A stretch of 64,000 bases of DNA from Chrysomallon squamiferum (GCA_012295275.1 CM022670.1:3843264-3907263); one strand, 5' to 3'. Positions 1 through 17,419 are shown, counted from the stretch's first letter. Program-made: numbers and translations. Notes: generated from the sequence alone by a model not told the origin.

Positions 1-1335
1 ACAAGATGACACAAACAAGTATACTACACCACACACACATGCTATAGAATTAACACCCACCCACTTCCAGGGTGGGTAGAAAAATTGGCAGGACTGACAC
101 ACAAGACAAGGGGTGGGACCAACTTAAAAAAAATATACATCTCTGACTGAAACACATGTTGATTAGTTTTACAAAATGGCTAGGTGTTGAAACCTCATCT
201 TCTGTGCTTGCTTGTGGAACTTTGTTTGTCAGCAGGCACTAGACTGTGTGGTCAGTCACAATTTCATTAAAACATTACACAAAATGGTCTGGTTTAAAAA
301 TTTTGGATTTTACTCTCCACCTAGTGTTGTCAAAAATTTTATTCCTCATATCTTTGATATAATTTGATTTGATTAATTTTTTTTATATTACACACTCGTA
401 CACATATATACATTTTTAAATGTGATACAATGATTTGTTAGATATATTTATGTAACAGAGACCTTTACAGTGAAAACTGCTGAAAAAAAAAAAAAATGTT
501 GAAACCTTCTGTCCTTCTTCTTGAAGTAAAATGACTATGTTTTCATATCTTTGTATGAAATTATTTACATTTGTTCTGAAAAAAACAACACACAAAAATA
601 CAGCATGCACAGACACACACACACACACACAGAAAGTTTTATACAAATATATAGTTATATCTTTGCTATAACAAAATGTTTGATATAAAATCAACTGATA
701 CTATAAATCTTTGTAAAATATGTCTTTTTTAATATCTCTGCTAATTTAATCTTTGATTTTCAAATTTGATGATGGGAGTAACCCCACAGATTGGCAGCAC
801 TTATCCAAACACTGTCTTTTCAAACCACACCAAAACCTTTTATCTTTAGCACAACTGTTTTATTTTTTTTCTGGGATCTTCATCCTCAATTTTATTTTAT
901 TTTTCTTTGGTTAAACTTTATCTGCCACAGACATTACCAATAAATGTAAACCAGAAACATAAGCCTTTTGAGCATCACTTCAGAAGGCACAGGGTTGGAA
1001 TGGGAAAATAGGCTGAACATCCTTTGTCTGAAATTTAGAAATTAAATTTTTGAGTAACTGAGTGATAGTTATATTTCATTTTTGTTTTTTGAAAATTTCA
1101 TAGAAACCGTTTAATGATCAAAATAAATAAAAATTATTTAATAAATCTGTCTTCTGGCTATTGGTATAAGCTGTGTATGAAAGAAAATTTGATGTCATAT
1201 TAAGTCTTCCATCAGCAACTTCCTTATAAAACAGACTATTTTGTTGTCAAAATCTGAATTATTCTGGCATGAAGATATTATAATTTTTTATTTTTAAATT
1301 TTTTGTATAAGAGCTGCTCAACCCATGTTTGGAGA
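1..1335. other. GLIS2 3' flank and probable 3'UTR
   Basis: AT-rich DNA downstream of the GLIS2 stop. Minus-strand AATAAA hexamers occur at 1287-1292 and 859-864, so the transcript end cannot be chosen. A short (CA)n lies near 615-632. No other gene is visible. Confidence 0.5.
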
Positions 1336-4833
<3,498 letters not shown>

Positions 4834-4951
4834 CTGTAATGAGATTTTAAAAAACCTGTTTGTTGGTTATTTTTCACAGATTCACAATAACAGAAGTGAA
4901 AACTGTGAAGCATCCATCATTTCACAACAGTGACAACACCAACGTGGATAC

Positions 4952-4996
4952 CCACACACAACCACCACAAGCAGGAGTAAAACCATTTAAAGTCAT
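4952..4996 (-). CDS. Candidate 15-codon first coding exon of GLIS2
   Basis: An ATG with A at -3 starts MTLNGFTPACGGCVW, and a GTATCC donor follows in phase 0, the phase needed by exon A (118-bp intron). No homology supports it, and the peptide is short, so this is a suggestion only. Confidence 0.2.
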
Positions 4997-5115
4997 TTTT
5001 CAAAAAGCCGTGTTTGTTACTTCATCATCACCGTCTTCTTAGACGTCTGTGTCGGTTGTTTGGTCAAAAACATTAATTATTTGTTCATTAAACTTAGAGA
5101 CATTTTTACAAGCAT

Positions 5116-5270
<155 letters not shown>

Positions 5271-5724
5271 TATTTTTTTCACCCAGTCAAGTGGTAAACA
5301 AATATAACTGATGTTGGACAGTTAAATGACATATGTTATTAAGAAGACGAAAACAAAATATGCACTTGTGGAATTAAACCAGTTCAAAAGGAAATTAGTT
5401 ATGCAGAAAAGAAGAAAAAAAAACAACACTAATGTTATCCCTGAATACAAACACTTTCATTAATTAATTTCTAAACATACAATAATAAAATTTGTGAGCA
5501 TCAAGTGATTGTTACTGCAGTTATTATGTTGACTTTTCGTCTATAACTGTTGTAACTTCTGCAACAACAGTTCTGTGTTTTAACAGTCTCTGTTTTACCA
5601 CTTTTCAAACAGATGGCAAATCCCACAAGGGGAGGGGTGTTGAAATGGATAACATAAAACATTAATGTACATAAGTCATCCTTCACATAAATTATCAGTG
5701 ACACACACAAAAACACATGCATAC

Positions 5725-5775
5725 AAAACTCGCATAAGAATACACAAGAGAACATTTAGTTACACATACTTACAC

Positions 5776-5812
<37 letters not shown>

Positions 5813-6068
5813 AACTGTTTTCTTGTATAAGTATGTGTAACTAAATGTTCTCTTGTGTATTCTTATGCAAGTTTTATTTATTCTCATATTATTTTCATCA
5901 AACCAAAATCCACACAAATAACATGTAATAATATTAAATATTGAATTTAAACATCATGACAATATTGATTAGAGCTGTGTTATAAAATGTATTAATTAAC
6001 AGTTTTTAATAAATCCATAAAAAACAAACAAACTCGCATACAGATAGACAGACAGACACAGGCACAAA

Positions 6069-6118
<50 letters not shown>

Positions 6119-6443
6119 CAACACACACAAACAGACAGACAAAATAAAGGCACGCACACGCAAAAACACATGATAATATGCATACATGCATACAAACTCG
6201 CATAAAAATACACAAGAGAACATTTAGTTACACATTTATTTTTGATGGTGGACTCTTCCTATGAATAACACAAACTGTTTTCTTGGCATAACAACACACC
6301 TTAGAGATTTATTAAAAACTGTTCATTAATACATTTTATGACACACCTCTAATCAATACTATCATAATGTTTAAATTCAATATTTAATATTATTACATGT
6401 TATTTGTGTGGATTTTGGTTTGATGAAGATAATATTATGAGAA

Positions 6444-6448
<5 letters not shown>
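5725..6448. mobile_element. Composite inverted-repeat element (MITE-like)
   Basis: A 52-nt segment at 5725-5776 recurs inverted at 5824-5875 (50 of 52 identical, flanking a TA-repeat core) and direct at about 6184-6234. A second segment of about 140 nt at 5874-6015 recurs inverted at 6304-6448. A 17-nt segment (CACAAACTGTTTTCTTG) is direct at 5809 and 6269. A (CA)n tract occupies about 6069-6117. No coding sequence is seen. The layout suggests two rearranged copies of a non-autonomous element or a foldback element; no target-site duplication was resolved. Confidence 0.7.
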
Positions 6449-6503
<55 letters not shown>

Positions 6504-6889
6504 CACACACATATGATTTTAAGTCATTATACATTATATAATCTTATAAAATTTATAATTGCAACATTTAGTGTTATACAATTTATTAAAAATGTTATGA
6601 TTAATGTTATGATTTTAGATAATGGAATAGCATTTACATAAAATGAATTATTTTCAATAACAATGTTATAAAATTTACTTTTCGGTAACAATGTAATATT
6701 TAAACTTATAAAATGTATCATTTTAGATAACAATGTAATAATTAATCTTAGTGATACATATAAATCTTATAAAAAAAAAATCACAAATCTTATCCAGTTG
6801 TACCTTATAAAAAATCATTTTACAAAAACACAATTATGAATATTTCTGGGGTGGTTTTTTTTTGACTAAGTGTTAACATGACATACCTT

Positions 6890-7095
6890 CAATTTCATTT
6901 TTGATCCTTTATCAACAACAATTCAAAATCGCTTTTTAAAGCCTTTTTAAAGCCTGCTATGACATCAAACATGTTACACCACTGTCGTCACTGCACATGT
7001 AAATGTGCAGACACCTTCAGTTGCCATAGCAACCAAAATGAGTACAGCTTGACAATTGGTTTAAAGAAACAAGTGCATTACGCACTTGAAGAGAT
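6890..7095. promoter_or_regulatory. Candidate regulatory block with a perfect RFX X-box
   Basis: Complex sequence between AT repeats. It holds GTTGCCATAGCAAC at 7020-7033, matching the X-box rule GTNRCC-N-RGYAAC in both halves, and a CRE-like ATGACATCA. It lies about 2.2 kb upstream of GLIS2 exon A. It could be a GLIS2 promoter or enhancer; no TSS can be placed. Confidence 0.45.
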
Positions 7096-7576
7096 TTTAA
7101 ATTCATTAGAATCTTCTTGAAAACAAAAGAAAACAATAAAATTAATAATTAAAAGAAAATGAAATGGGTGTTTCAAAGATTAGGTTTATAAATGGTACTA
7201 TATGCAGTCAAGATATACATTTTAATCAGTTTAATCATGGTACGTTTAATTATTATTGTTTTTCTCTTAACATTTATTTAGCTCAAAAATATGCCATTTA
7301 CGGTACTTTAACATAAAATACTGAGTCACAGAAATACTAAAGATCTGGAGAAAAAGGAGTGGTTTGCATTGAGGATGTAAATCAAGGATGTTCCTAATTC
7401 AACTTCATTCCTTGTAGACTTTATTCCCCAAGTTTCACAAAAATCATCTTCACTAGCATGTTCCAGTTCTCAAATTATAAACATTTAAATAATATGTTAG
7501 AAAATCTGAAGATAATTATTCCATTTTTTTTTTTTTCTGTATTATTTTCTTCTTTTTTTGATAATTAATTTATTTA

Positions 7577-7672
<96 letters not shown>

Positions 7673-8548
7673 TATTTTTTTATTTTTTATTATGACTTTT
7701 TTTATTTATGATAGTTTTCTAAATCAGAAGCTAAGACTGAAAGCATATATATTTTAAATATAGGTGATACTAAAGGTGATGTAACAATTTTGTTTCTAGC
7801 AATGTCCACACATTTCTGTGTTAAATACGTAAGCAACATTTCCAGACAGTTTGGGCAGATTTGACAAATAACTATCCATATTTCCAACAGAGACTGACAA
7901 CTAACTCTAGTATTTAGAGAAATCATTTTACATTTTTAAATACTGTTAGTATTTCTCAATACTTTATGAAATAACATAGAATTTAGTATTTCAGTGTATT
8001 AACGAACAGTCTAAAAAAAAACTAAAAATATCTTTATGTTCCCAAATTGTTTGAATTTTTGTTGTTTTGGATGACTTATTGCTTGCAACAAAATATGACA
8101 GTAAAATGCTAGTTAGATTAAAACATAATTAAGATTAATATTCAGAATTAAATAACTAAAATAAAAAATTTAAACTCACACACACACACACACATTAATA
8201 TTCAGCTTTAACCTGCACAAACCCGCCAAAAATGTTTTCAAACTCAAAAAAAAAAAAAAAATAATAATAATAAATAATTTATCAAGATGTTTACCCCACC
8301 CACTGAAAGCACAGGGGGTCATGATATAAACTGATATAGCACACTGCCTAGTTATATATATATATATATATATATTTAATTTTTTGTTATTTGTTTTGTT
8401 TTTTTGCATAATCTGGCTACAAATACATGCTTATATATCAATTTGTTCCATTAAAATTCATTTTCAGATAAATATATATATATATATAAAATAAATAAAT
8501 AAATAAATAAATAAATAAACAAACAAACAAACAAAACAAACAAACAAA

Positions 8549-8585
<37 letters not shown>

Positions 8586-8594
8586 AATAAATTA

Positions 8595-8631
<37 letters not shown>

Positions 8632-9479
8632 CTATTAATTTAAAACCAAATTAAAAATAAAAATGACTGACCAGATACATTTATTTTCAGATTAACAGTT
8701 TGCATCGAAATGTCAAACTAATTAAATAAAGATACTGAAAATTTTAATGTTTTAAGTTCAATTTCAGATTAAAACAAAATTAACCATTCTTTCAGACTTC
8801 AAAAAAAAAAGTATTTCAAACATTGATATTCAAAATTAAATAATTCAATTTATATTATCAGAATCACACCAATTGTGTTTCAGTTCAAACTCCAGTTATT
8901 GAGAAAAAAATCATGATCATAAACTTCATTTACCAAATACAAAATTTCAAATATACACATTTAACTTACTTTTAAATTAATAAAATACTTATATACATTT
9001 TAAAAAAAATATATAAAACATATAAATTTAATTTTCAAATCAAACCTACCTGAGTTATTGAAACAAAATTATTTTTTTCAGCTGTCCTATATTACTTTTC
9101 AAAAAATGTCTTCTTCATAACTGTTCTGATAAAATCAGTTCATCACAGTCTTTCTTTACCTCCATTTTATCACCCTTCTTCAAAATTCAAAAACCACAAC
9201 AAAACTGCACTCACAAAATTAATTAAAACATTCACCAGTTTGGAAAAAAGAACAAAACTTTTCTACTCATGAGGCTGAACCAGTTCCAAGAAAAAAAAAA
9301 AAAAAAAAAAAAAAAAAAGAATATTTTTTTTTAATCCTTTATTCCTGAAATCTCTGAAAACGGTTGTGTCTCGTAAAATAAGTTAAACAGGTAACAATCC
9401 TTTTATTTTTTTTCTCTCTCCCTTTTTTTTTTTAAATTTTAATTTTTTTTTAATTTTTTAAAAATCCTCTGCTGAAGAC
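7096..9479. other. AT-rich intergenic DNA with simple repeats
   Basis: Holds (ATT)n then (TTTA)n at about 7580-7670, a short (CA)n at 8177-8194, (AT)n at 8343-8375, and an (ATAA)/(AAAC)/(AAT) compound tract at 8475-8630, plus poly(A) at 9290-9318. No gene or conserved-looking block seen. Confidence 0.8.
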
Positions 9480-9800
9480 TTAACGGTTATAAGTCATGCA
9501 TCATCGAATCCAACAAGTCTGTGAAAATCTACTCGAACCTCGCTAATCTTCATGACAGGCGTATTAATTCTTTTGTTGGCAAACAAATCGCCTGTTAGCA
9601 AGAGATAAGGTTCAGGCTGTGTGTGTGTACTGCCTGCCATCAAAACAAGCCCGCAGTAGAGGCTACCATCGTATCTGATCCCTGGGGCAATGAGAACATG
9701 CTGGTGGGGGGTCTGCTTAAGTCCTGTACAAAGGAATGCGAAGACCCCCAGTAGACAGACCAGCAAGTCTACGTGGTTAAAGAACAGAACAACGAGTGAC
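9480..9800. promoter_or_regulatory. Complex non-repetitive island, candidate enhancer
   Basis: About 320 bp of mixed-composition DNA between poly(A)/(T) and (ATT)n tracts, with an AGATAAGG GATA site and a TATTAATTC homeodomain-like site. A minus-strand open frame spans it but lacks an ATG at its start, so a regulatory reading is preferred. Confidence 0.3.
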
Positions 9801-9854
9801 GTGTGTTAACTGCAAGGCAGAAATCAAACATCTTTTTTATTATTATTTTTATTT

Positions 9855-9906
<52 letters not shown>

Positions 9907-10239
9907 GCTGGATATTGTCTAAAGAAGGTGGAAATAAAAAATAAAAAATAAAGGAATTCCACAGCATAAAAGAAAAAAAAATAGGAATATAATTTTTATT
10001 ATTTATTTCAATAAATTAATTAATTTAATTTAAATAAATAAATAAATAACTAAAGGGGAAAAAATTAGTGATTGTATATTAACAGGTAAAAAAAAAATAC
10101 AATTAAATTTCTTTTACTAACCCATACTTTTCTTACTTTAATGTTTTGGTTTTTTTTTTCTGTATATCTATTTCCTGTTTTTTTAATTTTTTTGCATGTA
10201 TGTATGTGTGTATGTACTTATGTATGTATGTGAATATTC

Positions 10240-10760
10240 AACCTTAGCAAAGAAGCAGTAATGAGGAGCTGTATTAAAACACAGATACATTTCTCTTATC
10301 AGATAACAATTTGTCTGCCAACTATGCATGAGTGCACCCCAGCCTCTCGCGATCACTTCAACGTAATTAATGGAGCTGGTCGCAAATTAACCCCCTGGCT
10401 CACCCTGGTGTGAAGGAGGAAAACTCAGAAGCTGTGGATCAGTTTCCATTGTTTACAGGACAAGAAGATTAAAAATCCACTAATCACGGCACGTGGAACG
10501 TGATTTTCGTGAGGCAGGTAGCTGGGGGCCATGTTATCAGTTTTTTCAATCAGGTGTTCACCGAGGACTGGTATAGCAGAAACAAACTGGGGAAACAATG
10601 GTTTGAAGAACACTGGCTAGGGGTCATTAGATGTGCACACAATTGTGAGAACTTCAGATCTGGTGTTAAATTGTAAATGGTTAAGCTCCGAGCTTAATCG
10701 GAAATCTTGTGTGTAACATAATGAAGTTAAAAACCAATTTTCAATGTGGTGTCGTTTTGC
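10240..10760. promoter_or_regulatory. Complex island with paired GATA, E-box and homeodomain motifs
   Basis: Contains TTATCAGATAA (two facing GATA sites, 10296-10306), GTAATTAATGG, a TGTTTAC forkhead site, CACGTG (10490-10495), ACAATGG Sox-type sites and a 17-bp palindrome TTAAGCTCCGAGCTTAA (10681-10697). Composition stands out from flanking AT repeats. The density of developmental motifs suggests an enhancer; function is inferred. Confidence 0.4.
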
Positions 10761-11289
10761 TGATTACAAAAAGGTTGTGATTTAAGAGACATGTTCAGTT
10801 TGCCAAGTCTTTTTGTACAAACTGAGGTGTGTGGCTGTGTGTGTGTGTGTCTGTTATCATTTAATGAATCATAATATTCAAATTTATACACACACACACA
10901 CTTAGAGACAAATTTTTAAATATTAATAATGATACATTTCAGTTTTTCAGTTTTATTTTCTAAACAGACTCATCACAACTGAAATAAAAATTGTAATTTG
11001 TTAAAACCAGCAGGTGATCACATTCTCAAACTGCTGATGTTTTTCATGGTTTGTAAACCATGACATCATTATCACTTGCTCATTGACTGTGACAGTGATG
11101 TTGTCTTCTCAGTGTAAACACTCAGACACTCCCAAACACCCAGTTAACAAGACCTGGGTGACGCAAATGTCACCCTGTTATTATAGCTTTGATTTTAGAA
11201 AAACACTTTAGAGTTTTAGTTTTATTAATAATAATAACAAGAGAAGGCAACAACAAGAAATACACACCTTCCATAGGAAAATACAAAAT

Positions 11290-11324
<35 letters not shown>

Positions 11325-11924
11325 TATATTGTATAGTATTTCTATCTACCTCAGTAACTGAGATTTATAACTGAGACACACACACACACAAATGAAAAAC
11401 ATACCTACCTACATACAACACATAAATGTAACAGACAAACACACAGACACTCATACTCAAACAGTCATATATATATGTATGTATTTATGTAGGTATGTGT
11501 ATATGTATATATGTATGTATGTATGTAAATGTATGTATGTATGTGTGTGTGTGTGTTTGTATATATGCACATGTGTGTGTGTATGTATACATATATGTGT
11601 GTGTGTGTGTGTGTGTATTTAATCTTCTGTAACTAACAGTTATCTGCACAGTGACGCAAGTGAGGTGTTGACAAGCACAACTGACGTCATCTGCAAACAG
11701 ATGCTGTTTTTGATTATCACATCGCAGAGCTGCTCTCAGACAGCACAAGTCATCAGTTCATCCTCAAATCACATTATCAGCCATTTCCTATTCTAGCATC
11801 GCTCAGGACAATTTTGTCAAACACTGGGGCTTATATCTTCATTTTATTATTATTATTATTATTTTTTTTTTTTTCATGCAATTGTTCCTTTCTGTTCATT
11901 AAGTCAAAACAATTTATATGAGTT

Positions 11925-11938
11925 GTTGCCATGGAAAC
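11925..11938 (+). promoter_or_regulatory. Second RFX X-box-like site
   Basis: GTTGCCATGGAAAC fits the RFX dimer motif with one weaker position in the right half. It lies in AT-rich DNA, 7 kb upstream of GLIS2. Confidence 0.4.
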
Positions 11939-12560
11939 AAAAGCCTTTAGACTTTCCAGAATTTCAGCATAATCTGAACAACATAATAAATGTACATATT
12001 TGAAATTTTCTTGGAATATTTGAATATCTGCAACAAATCAAGAATTTCTGTATAATAACAAAAATTAATTTTATTCATTTATGTAATCAAATAGTGAGTG
12101 TCCATTTAAAAAATAAATAAATAAATAAGAAAATGAAACTAATACATTAGAATGCTTTCGAATAAATAAATACTACTACCACCAATAATAATAATAATAA
12201 CAGGATTTTTTTTTGGTTGTTGTTGTTTTTTCTGTGCTTTAACAGAAAATTATACATTTTGAATCATTTATTATTATGATTATTATTATCATCATTATCA
12301 TCATCATCATCATCATCATCATCATTAATTCCTGCTGATTTGTCTTTGCAAAGAATGATAATTTATTGGTAAAATCATACTGGCCTTAATAAATATAAAC
12401 GAGCAAACGGTGTGAAAAGACTGAGCCTCGACATTTTGTACTAGGTAAATTATATGCATGTTGTTGCTTGCTTTTTGCTTTATTTTTTTTTTCATTTTTA
12501 TTTTTTATTTATTTATTTTACTATATTTTTTAATGAGTCAGATTCTGATTATAAAAACTA

Positions 12561-12604
<44 letters not shown>

Positions 12605-13319
12605 ATATATATAATATAATAAAAAAATAAAATAATAAAAAAAAAAAAAATCAATAAAAAAAAAAAAAAAATTAAATTCTGTTGCAAACAAATGCTGGTT
12701 TCATCAACATAGAAAAATGAACAGGAAAAAGAAGTCACTGAAATAAACGAATATAAAATAAAATAAATACTATGACTACTACTACTAATAATAAAAATAA
12801 CAATAATATAAAAAGGATGTCAAATATACTAAAAAGCTTGAGTAACCACAAATTAACATTATTGCCTTACAACACTTCTTCCAATGAGCTCTGGTTAAGC
12901 AGCTTTGAAATATGATCCTAATATCACTGGACCATAAAACCAATGTAATACCACTATATCACTGAGACTGTGGTGACAACTTGTTAATCTTTAATAAATT
13001 TGTCTTAAACAGAATCCTAAGTGTGGCAGTGTCAGACACACAGGAACAGTTCTTTGTTACATTATCATAAAATTAATTATTACAAATACGCTTGGACGAA
13101 GACCAGGTGAATCAAATATACTATAAAGCTTGAGTCTCCGTGTAAAAGGTTAAAATACAACCATAATAATAATAATAATAAAAATAATAATAATAATAAA
13201 TTGGGTGTGAATGTTGATGTGGTGTCTGGGTTCCCAGTTAGAGTTTTGGAAATGTTTATCATCCTTATGTATTTTCTGTATTTCTTAGTTTTAGTTTTCT
13301 TTATCTCATCTTTTAAAAT

Positions 13320-13355
<36 letters not shown>

Positions 13356-13512
13356 AAGTAACCAACATTCTTATGTCTCTGGAACAAACACACTGGTGAG
13401 AACCAAACCAACATGAAGTGAGATTATGTATTAACAGACAGCGATAACATCTAACACAGCCCTTCAGTCCAATTTCTGAGTAAACTGCATTACCAGCATA
13501 CTTTTATTTATC

Positions 13513-13546
<34 letters not shown>

Positions 13547-14365
13547 GATAATTACTTGTTTATTTGTATTATTGCAATGAGATCTTCATCAGTTCTCACT
13601 GACTTAATCCATGCTGGTTCGAAGCCTTTCACTACATTTCAAACTAATCATTATTTCATTTTAAATTTTTTTTTTTTTATTTATTCATTTTCTTTTATTT
13701 CTCCATTTATTATTTTTCTCCTTTTACTCGTTAATTTTAGGTTGACTCCCACTTTTTGATTTCTCTATCTTATTCTCTCACTCTCTTTCTCTCCCCCATC
13801 TCTCTCCACATATATATTCATTTTTTTTTCTCATATTTCTTCTGTCTGCATCAAGATTGCTGACATTTAACTTCTACTGTAGAAAACTTAGTAATTCTTG
13901 AACAGTTTGTAACAAGGTCCACTTCCCGTACCACAGCAAATGAAGAGGCAATTTTTTTTTAATTTATAAAAAAATGTAAACATTAATCTGCTCATACTTA
14001 CACAGTAGCCCACCTGGTTCTGTGTCACATCATTACAAAGCTTCCATGTCTTTCTGAAAGGGAAAAACAGAACACATTGGTTGTCACTGTGACAATGAAA
14101 ATGCATAAAAAATAAAGTGTGTACATGTCTAGCTAACTGATGTGAATGGTTAAATGTGAAGTTGTGGTAATGAACTTTCAAAAAGATCTGTGTGCTGCTG
14201 CTATCTTTTATTTCTTTTCTTTAGATTTCTTTGTGCTATTATTTTGGGTTTTTTTATTTTATTTGTTTATTTATTTATTGTTGTTGTTGTTGTTGTTGTT
14301 TATAAGAATTTTCATTGTTACGGTATGATTGTTTTTATTTTTGTTTTATTTTAATTTATTTTAAT

Positions 14366-14405
<40 letters not shown>

Positions 14406-15064
14406 TTTTTTTTTTTTTTTTTTTGGGACATCTGTTTACTGTTTTTGACTGTATGACTTTTCTGACATTAAATTTTATTTTTATTACATTTTATTATATT
14501 TTATTTTATTATTATTATTTTTTTTTTACCTATTTTTATTCATTCATTTTATTTGTTCATTCATTAATTTATTCATTTATCTTTATTCACACACACACAT
14601 ACATACATACATACACACAAACAAACACATTCATTCATTATATATTTATCTTTTTATTTACATATGGCTTATTTGGTTGCCATCTTACTTACTCATGCTT
14701 TAATTAATTTATTAATTTATTAATTTATTCCACAATTTTTATAACTGTCTTAAATATACTTAATGACTGCAGAAGAAGGCGTGGCTGAGACTGGCAGCAC
14801 TCAACAATATTATGCCACACTAAGGCCACAAGGTGCATGTGTCTGAAGGGGGTGGGGCATTCTGTCATTACATATGAATCCTGTTCTCATGTAAGTGCGT
14901 CAGTTTGTTCAGAAATGGTAAAAAAAAATCTTTAAAAAAAAGCAACAACTTGGGAGTTTTCAAATGTCATCAAGTGTCAAGTTTCTACAAAATGTTTGAT
15001 TATTTTTAACATTACAGTATTTAACATAAGAATTACTGGGGTACAAATGTGACAATCCATGTTA

Positions 15065-15124
15065 TTAATTATACATACATGCATACATACATATATACAT
15101 ACATACACACATACACACAAACAT

Positions 15125-15155
<31 letters not shown>

Positions 15156-15430
15156 TACATACACACACACACACACATACATACACACTTACATATATAC
15201 ATACTTACATACATGCATGCATACATACATGCATACATACATGCATACATACATACATACACACACATACATACATACTTACATACAAGCATGCATACCT
15301 ACCTACATACAAACATATATGCATACATACACATACATACATACATAGATACATACATACATACATACATATATACATATATGAATGCATACATACATAC
15401 ATATATGAATGCATACATACATAGATACAT
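15065..15430. repeat. (ACAT)n tetranucleotide array
   Basis: About 360 bp of imperfect ACAT units with GCAT, ACAC and ATAT variants. Open frames within it are repeat translations only. Confidence 0.95.
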
Positions 15431-15536
15431 TTAAGTATTTTTTCATCTCTATAAGTACATACAAAATGAAACAAACACAAAACAATATATAAAACATACA
15501 AACACACAGGTACACATAAACACACACACACAACAC

Positions 15537-15571
<35 letters not shown>

Positions 15572-15576
15572 CACAT

Positions 15577-15622
<46 letters not shown>

Positions 15623-16154
15623 ACTGTTTAACTACACAAGCTGTATTAATTTTCATCTTGTACTAAAACTAGGTACACCACCAAACATGACCCACAAACT
15701 AGGTGTAAATAGGTAGCACCAACCCAGATACATGTCATTACAGATAACAGCAAAGCAGGTGACAGGCTGGTACACTGAAAAGGTAACATTCAAGGTTAAT
15801 CTTTTAACAAGGGTTACTTAAACAATCAGACGTTTCTATCTGTTGTTCAAAAACATGTCAGTGTTAGCCTGTACTTATATAAAATTATCTATATATGTAT
15901 GTGTGTGGGCGTGTCAGAGTACATACACACACACACATACACATTTATACATTTATATATTCACATACACATACACATATATAGTCATACATATAATCAT
16001 CACACACATACACATACACACAAATACATTCAAACATGTAAATAAAAACATACATACATACATACATACAAACATGTACATACACATGCATAAATCTACA
16101 CAAATGCATTAACATATAAGTACACATGCATAATATATTCATATATACTTATTT

Positions 16155-16188
<34 letters not shown>

Positions 16189-16696
16189 CTTTAGAAAAAC
16201 AGTTGTGAGATTTCAAAAACAATCTTTATCTAGAATATAGAAGATAAAACTTGGTGCAGTAGCACTGAAGAAGTAAGCACAGCTCTTCAATGTGTCTTGT
16301 TTTCCCAATCCAAACACAACCACATGCCCGGTTAATTTCTCATGGAAAGGGGTATGTGGAAAATTCTTTGATGTTGAATGATGAAAATTAAACATGAAAT
16401 TACACACACACACATAATATAAATATTTAAATAAAACAAGTTAACTTGAAACATCCTGCCATCATATATATTATGCATATATATAAATTCAAACTGGTGT
16501 ACATTTATGACCATCTTCTTCATGAAATATTAAACATTTATGACAATAAGCTGCAGATTTATGGCTATAAAACTAGTGAGAAAAGTAAAAACAGTAACCC
16601 TGGCATGAAATTAAAGATTTATTTAATGACAATATATGTATGTATGAACATATGTCTGTGTTTATGTGTGTGTGTGTGTATATATATTGTTAGTAT

Positions 16697-16741
<45 letters not shown>

Positions 16742-17182
16742 CACACATCTATTTACAGAAATTTCTGACTTACTTTTACTCACTGTTAAAACATTTGAAT
16801 TCCTCTCATTTGTAAATTTTATTCAGTGCAATGTCAAGATTTTATGTCACAGTGGAACTTTTCTAATGGAGTCTAAATGAATGAATTAAGAAATGAACAC
16901 TAAAACTTAAACTTTTTTACCTTCTTTTCTTTAAAGTAATAATTTAAATATCTGCGAATCAACTGATTCAAATACTTCAATCACATTTTTATTATGAATG
17001 ACCAAATGAAAGAATTAATAAAAAAATAAATGAATGAAATATAAACCTACAAGTGCATATTAAATTTAAAAATTTAGTAACATATTTTCAATAAATAATA
17101 AATATAGTAAATACTGCTAAGCATTTGTTTTAAATATAATAATATTAATATTAATAATAATAAATATAAATATAAATATAAT

Positions 17183-17242
<60 letters not shown>

Positions 17243-17419
17243 AATAAATAAATAAATAATAACAGATAATAATTATATGTAGTGGTAATATAAAGTTGGT
17301 TTTATTTAGGGTACAACAACAACAACAACAACAACAATAATAATTGCAACAATATTATTACTTTTATTATTACTATTATTATTTTTATTACTATTATTAT
17401 TAATGTTGTTCCGGCTGTT

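Larger units (their letters stand above)
10770..17419. other. Repeat-dominated intergenic DNA
   Basis: No gene seen. Holds (CA)n at 11293-11321, GTAT/GT tracts at 11465-11620, (ATC)n at 12291-12326, (AT)n at about 12566-12595, poly(T) at 13319-13351, (TTTA)n at about 14365-14405, a large (ACAT)n array at 15070-15425, (CA)n at about 15520-15618, 16157-16186 and 16699-16738, and (AAT)n/(AAAT)n at 17185-17260. Confidence 0.85.

Noticed and set aside
416-694. 92-codon Cys/Val-rich minus-strand frame
   Set aside because: A CA-repeat translation in AT-rich DNA; no coding signal.
4860-5042. Plus-strand frame after TTTTCACAG upstream of GLIS2
   Set aside because: An acceptor-like site is present but there is no upstream partner, and the peptide is low in complexity.
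9494-9766. 90-codon minus-strand frame with a hydrophobic start
   Set aside because: The frame starts at TTG, not ATG; no family was recognised. The complex composition is better explained as a regulatory island.
13616-13626. GGTTCGAAGCC, a match to the tRNA B box
   Set aside because: No A box at the right distance, no cloverleaf stems; not a tRNA, and SINE origin could not be supported.
15065-15430. Regularly spaced array that could resemble CRISPR repeats
   Set aside because: It is a eukaryotic tetranucleotide microsatellite with no unique spacers.
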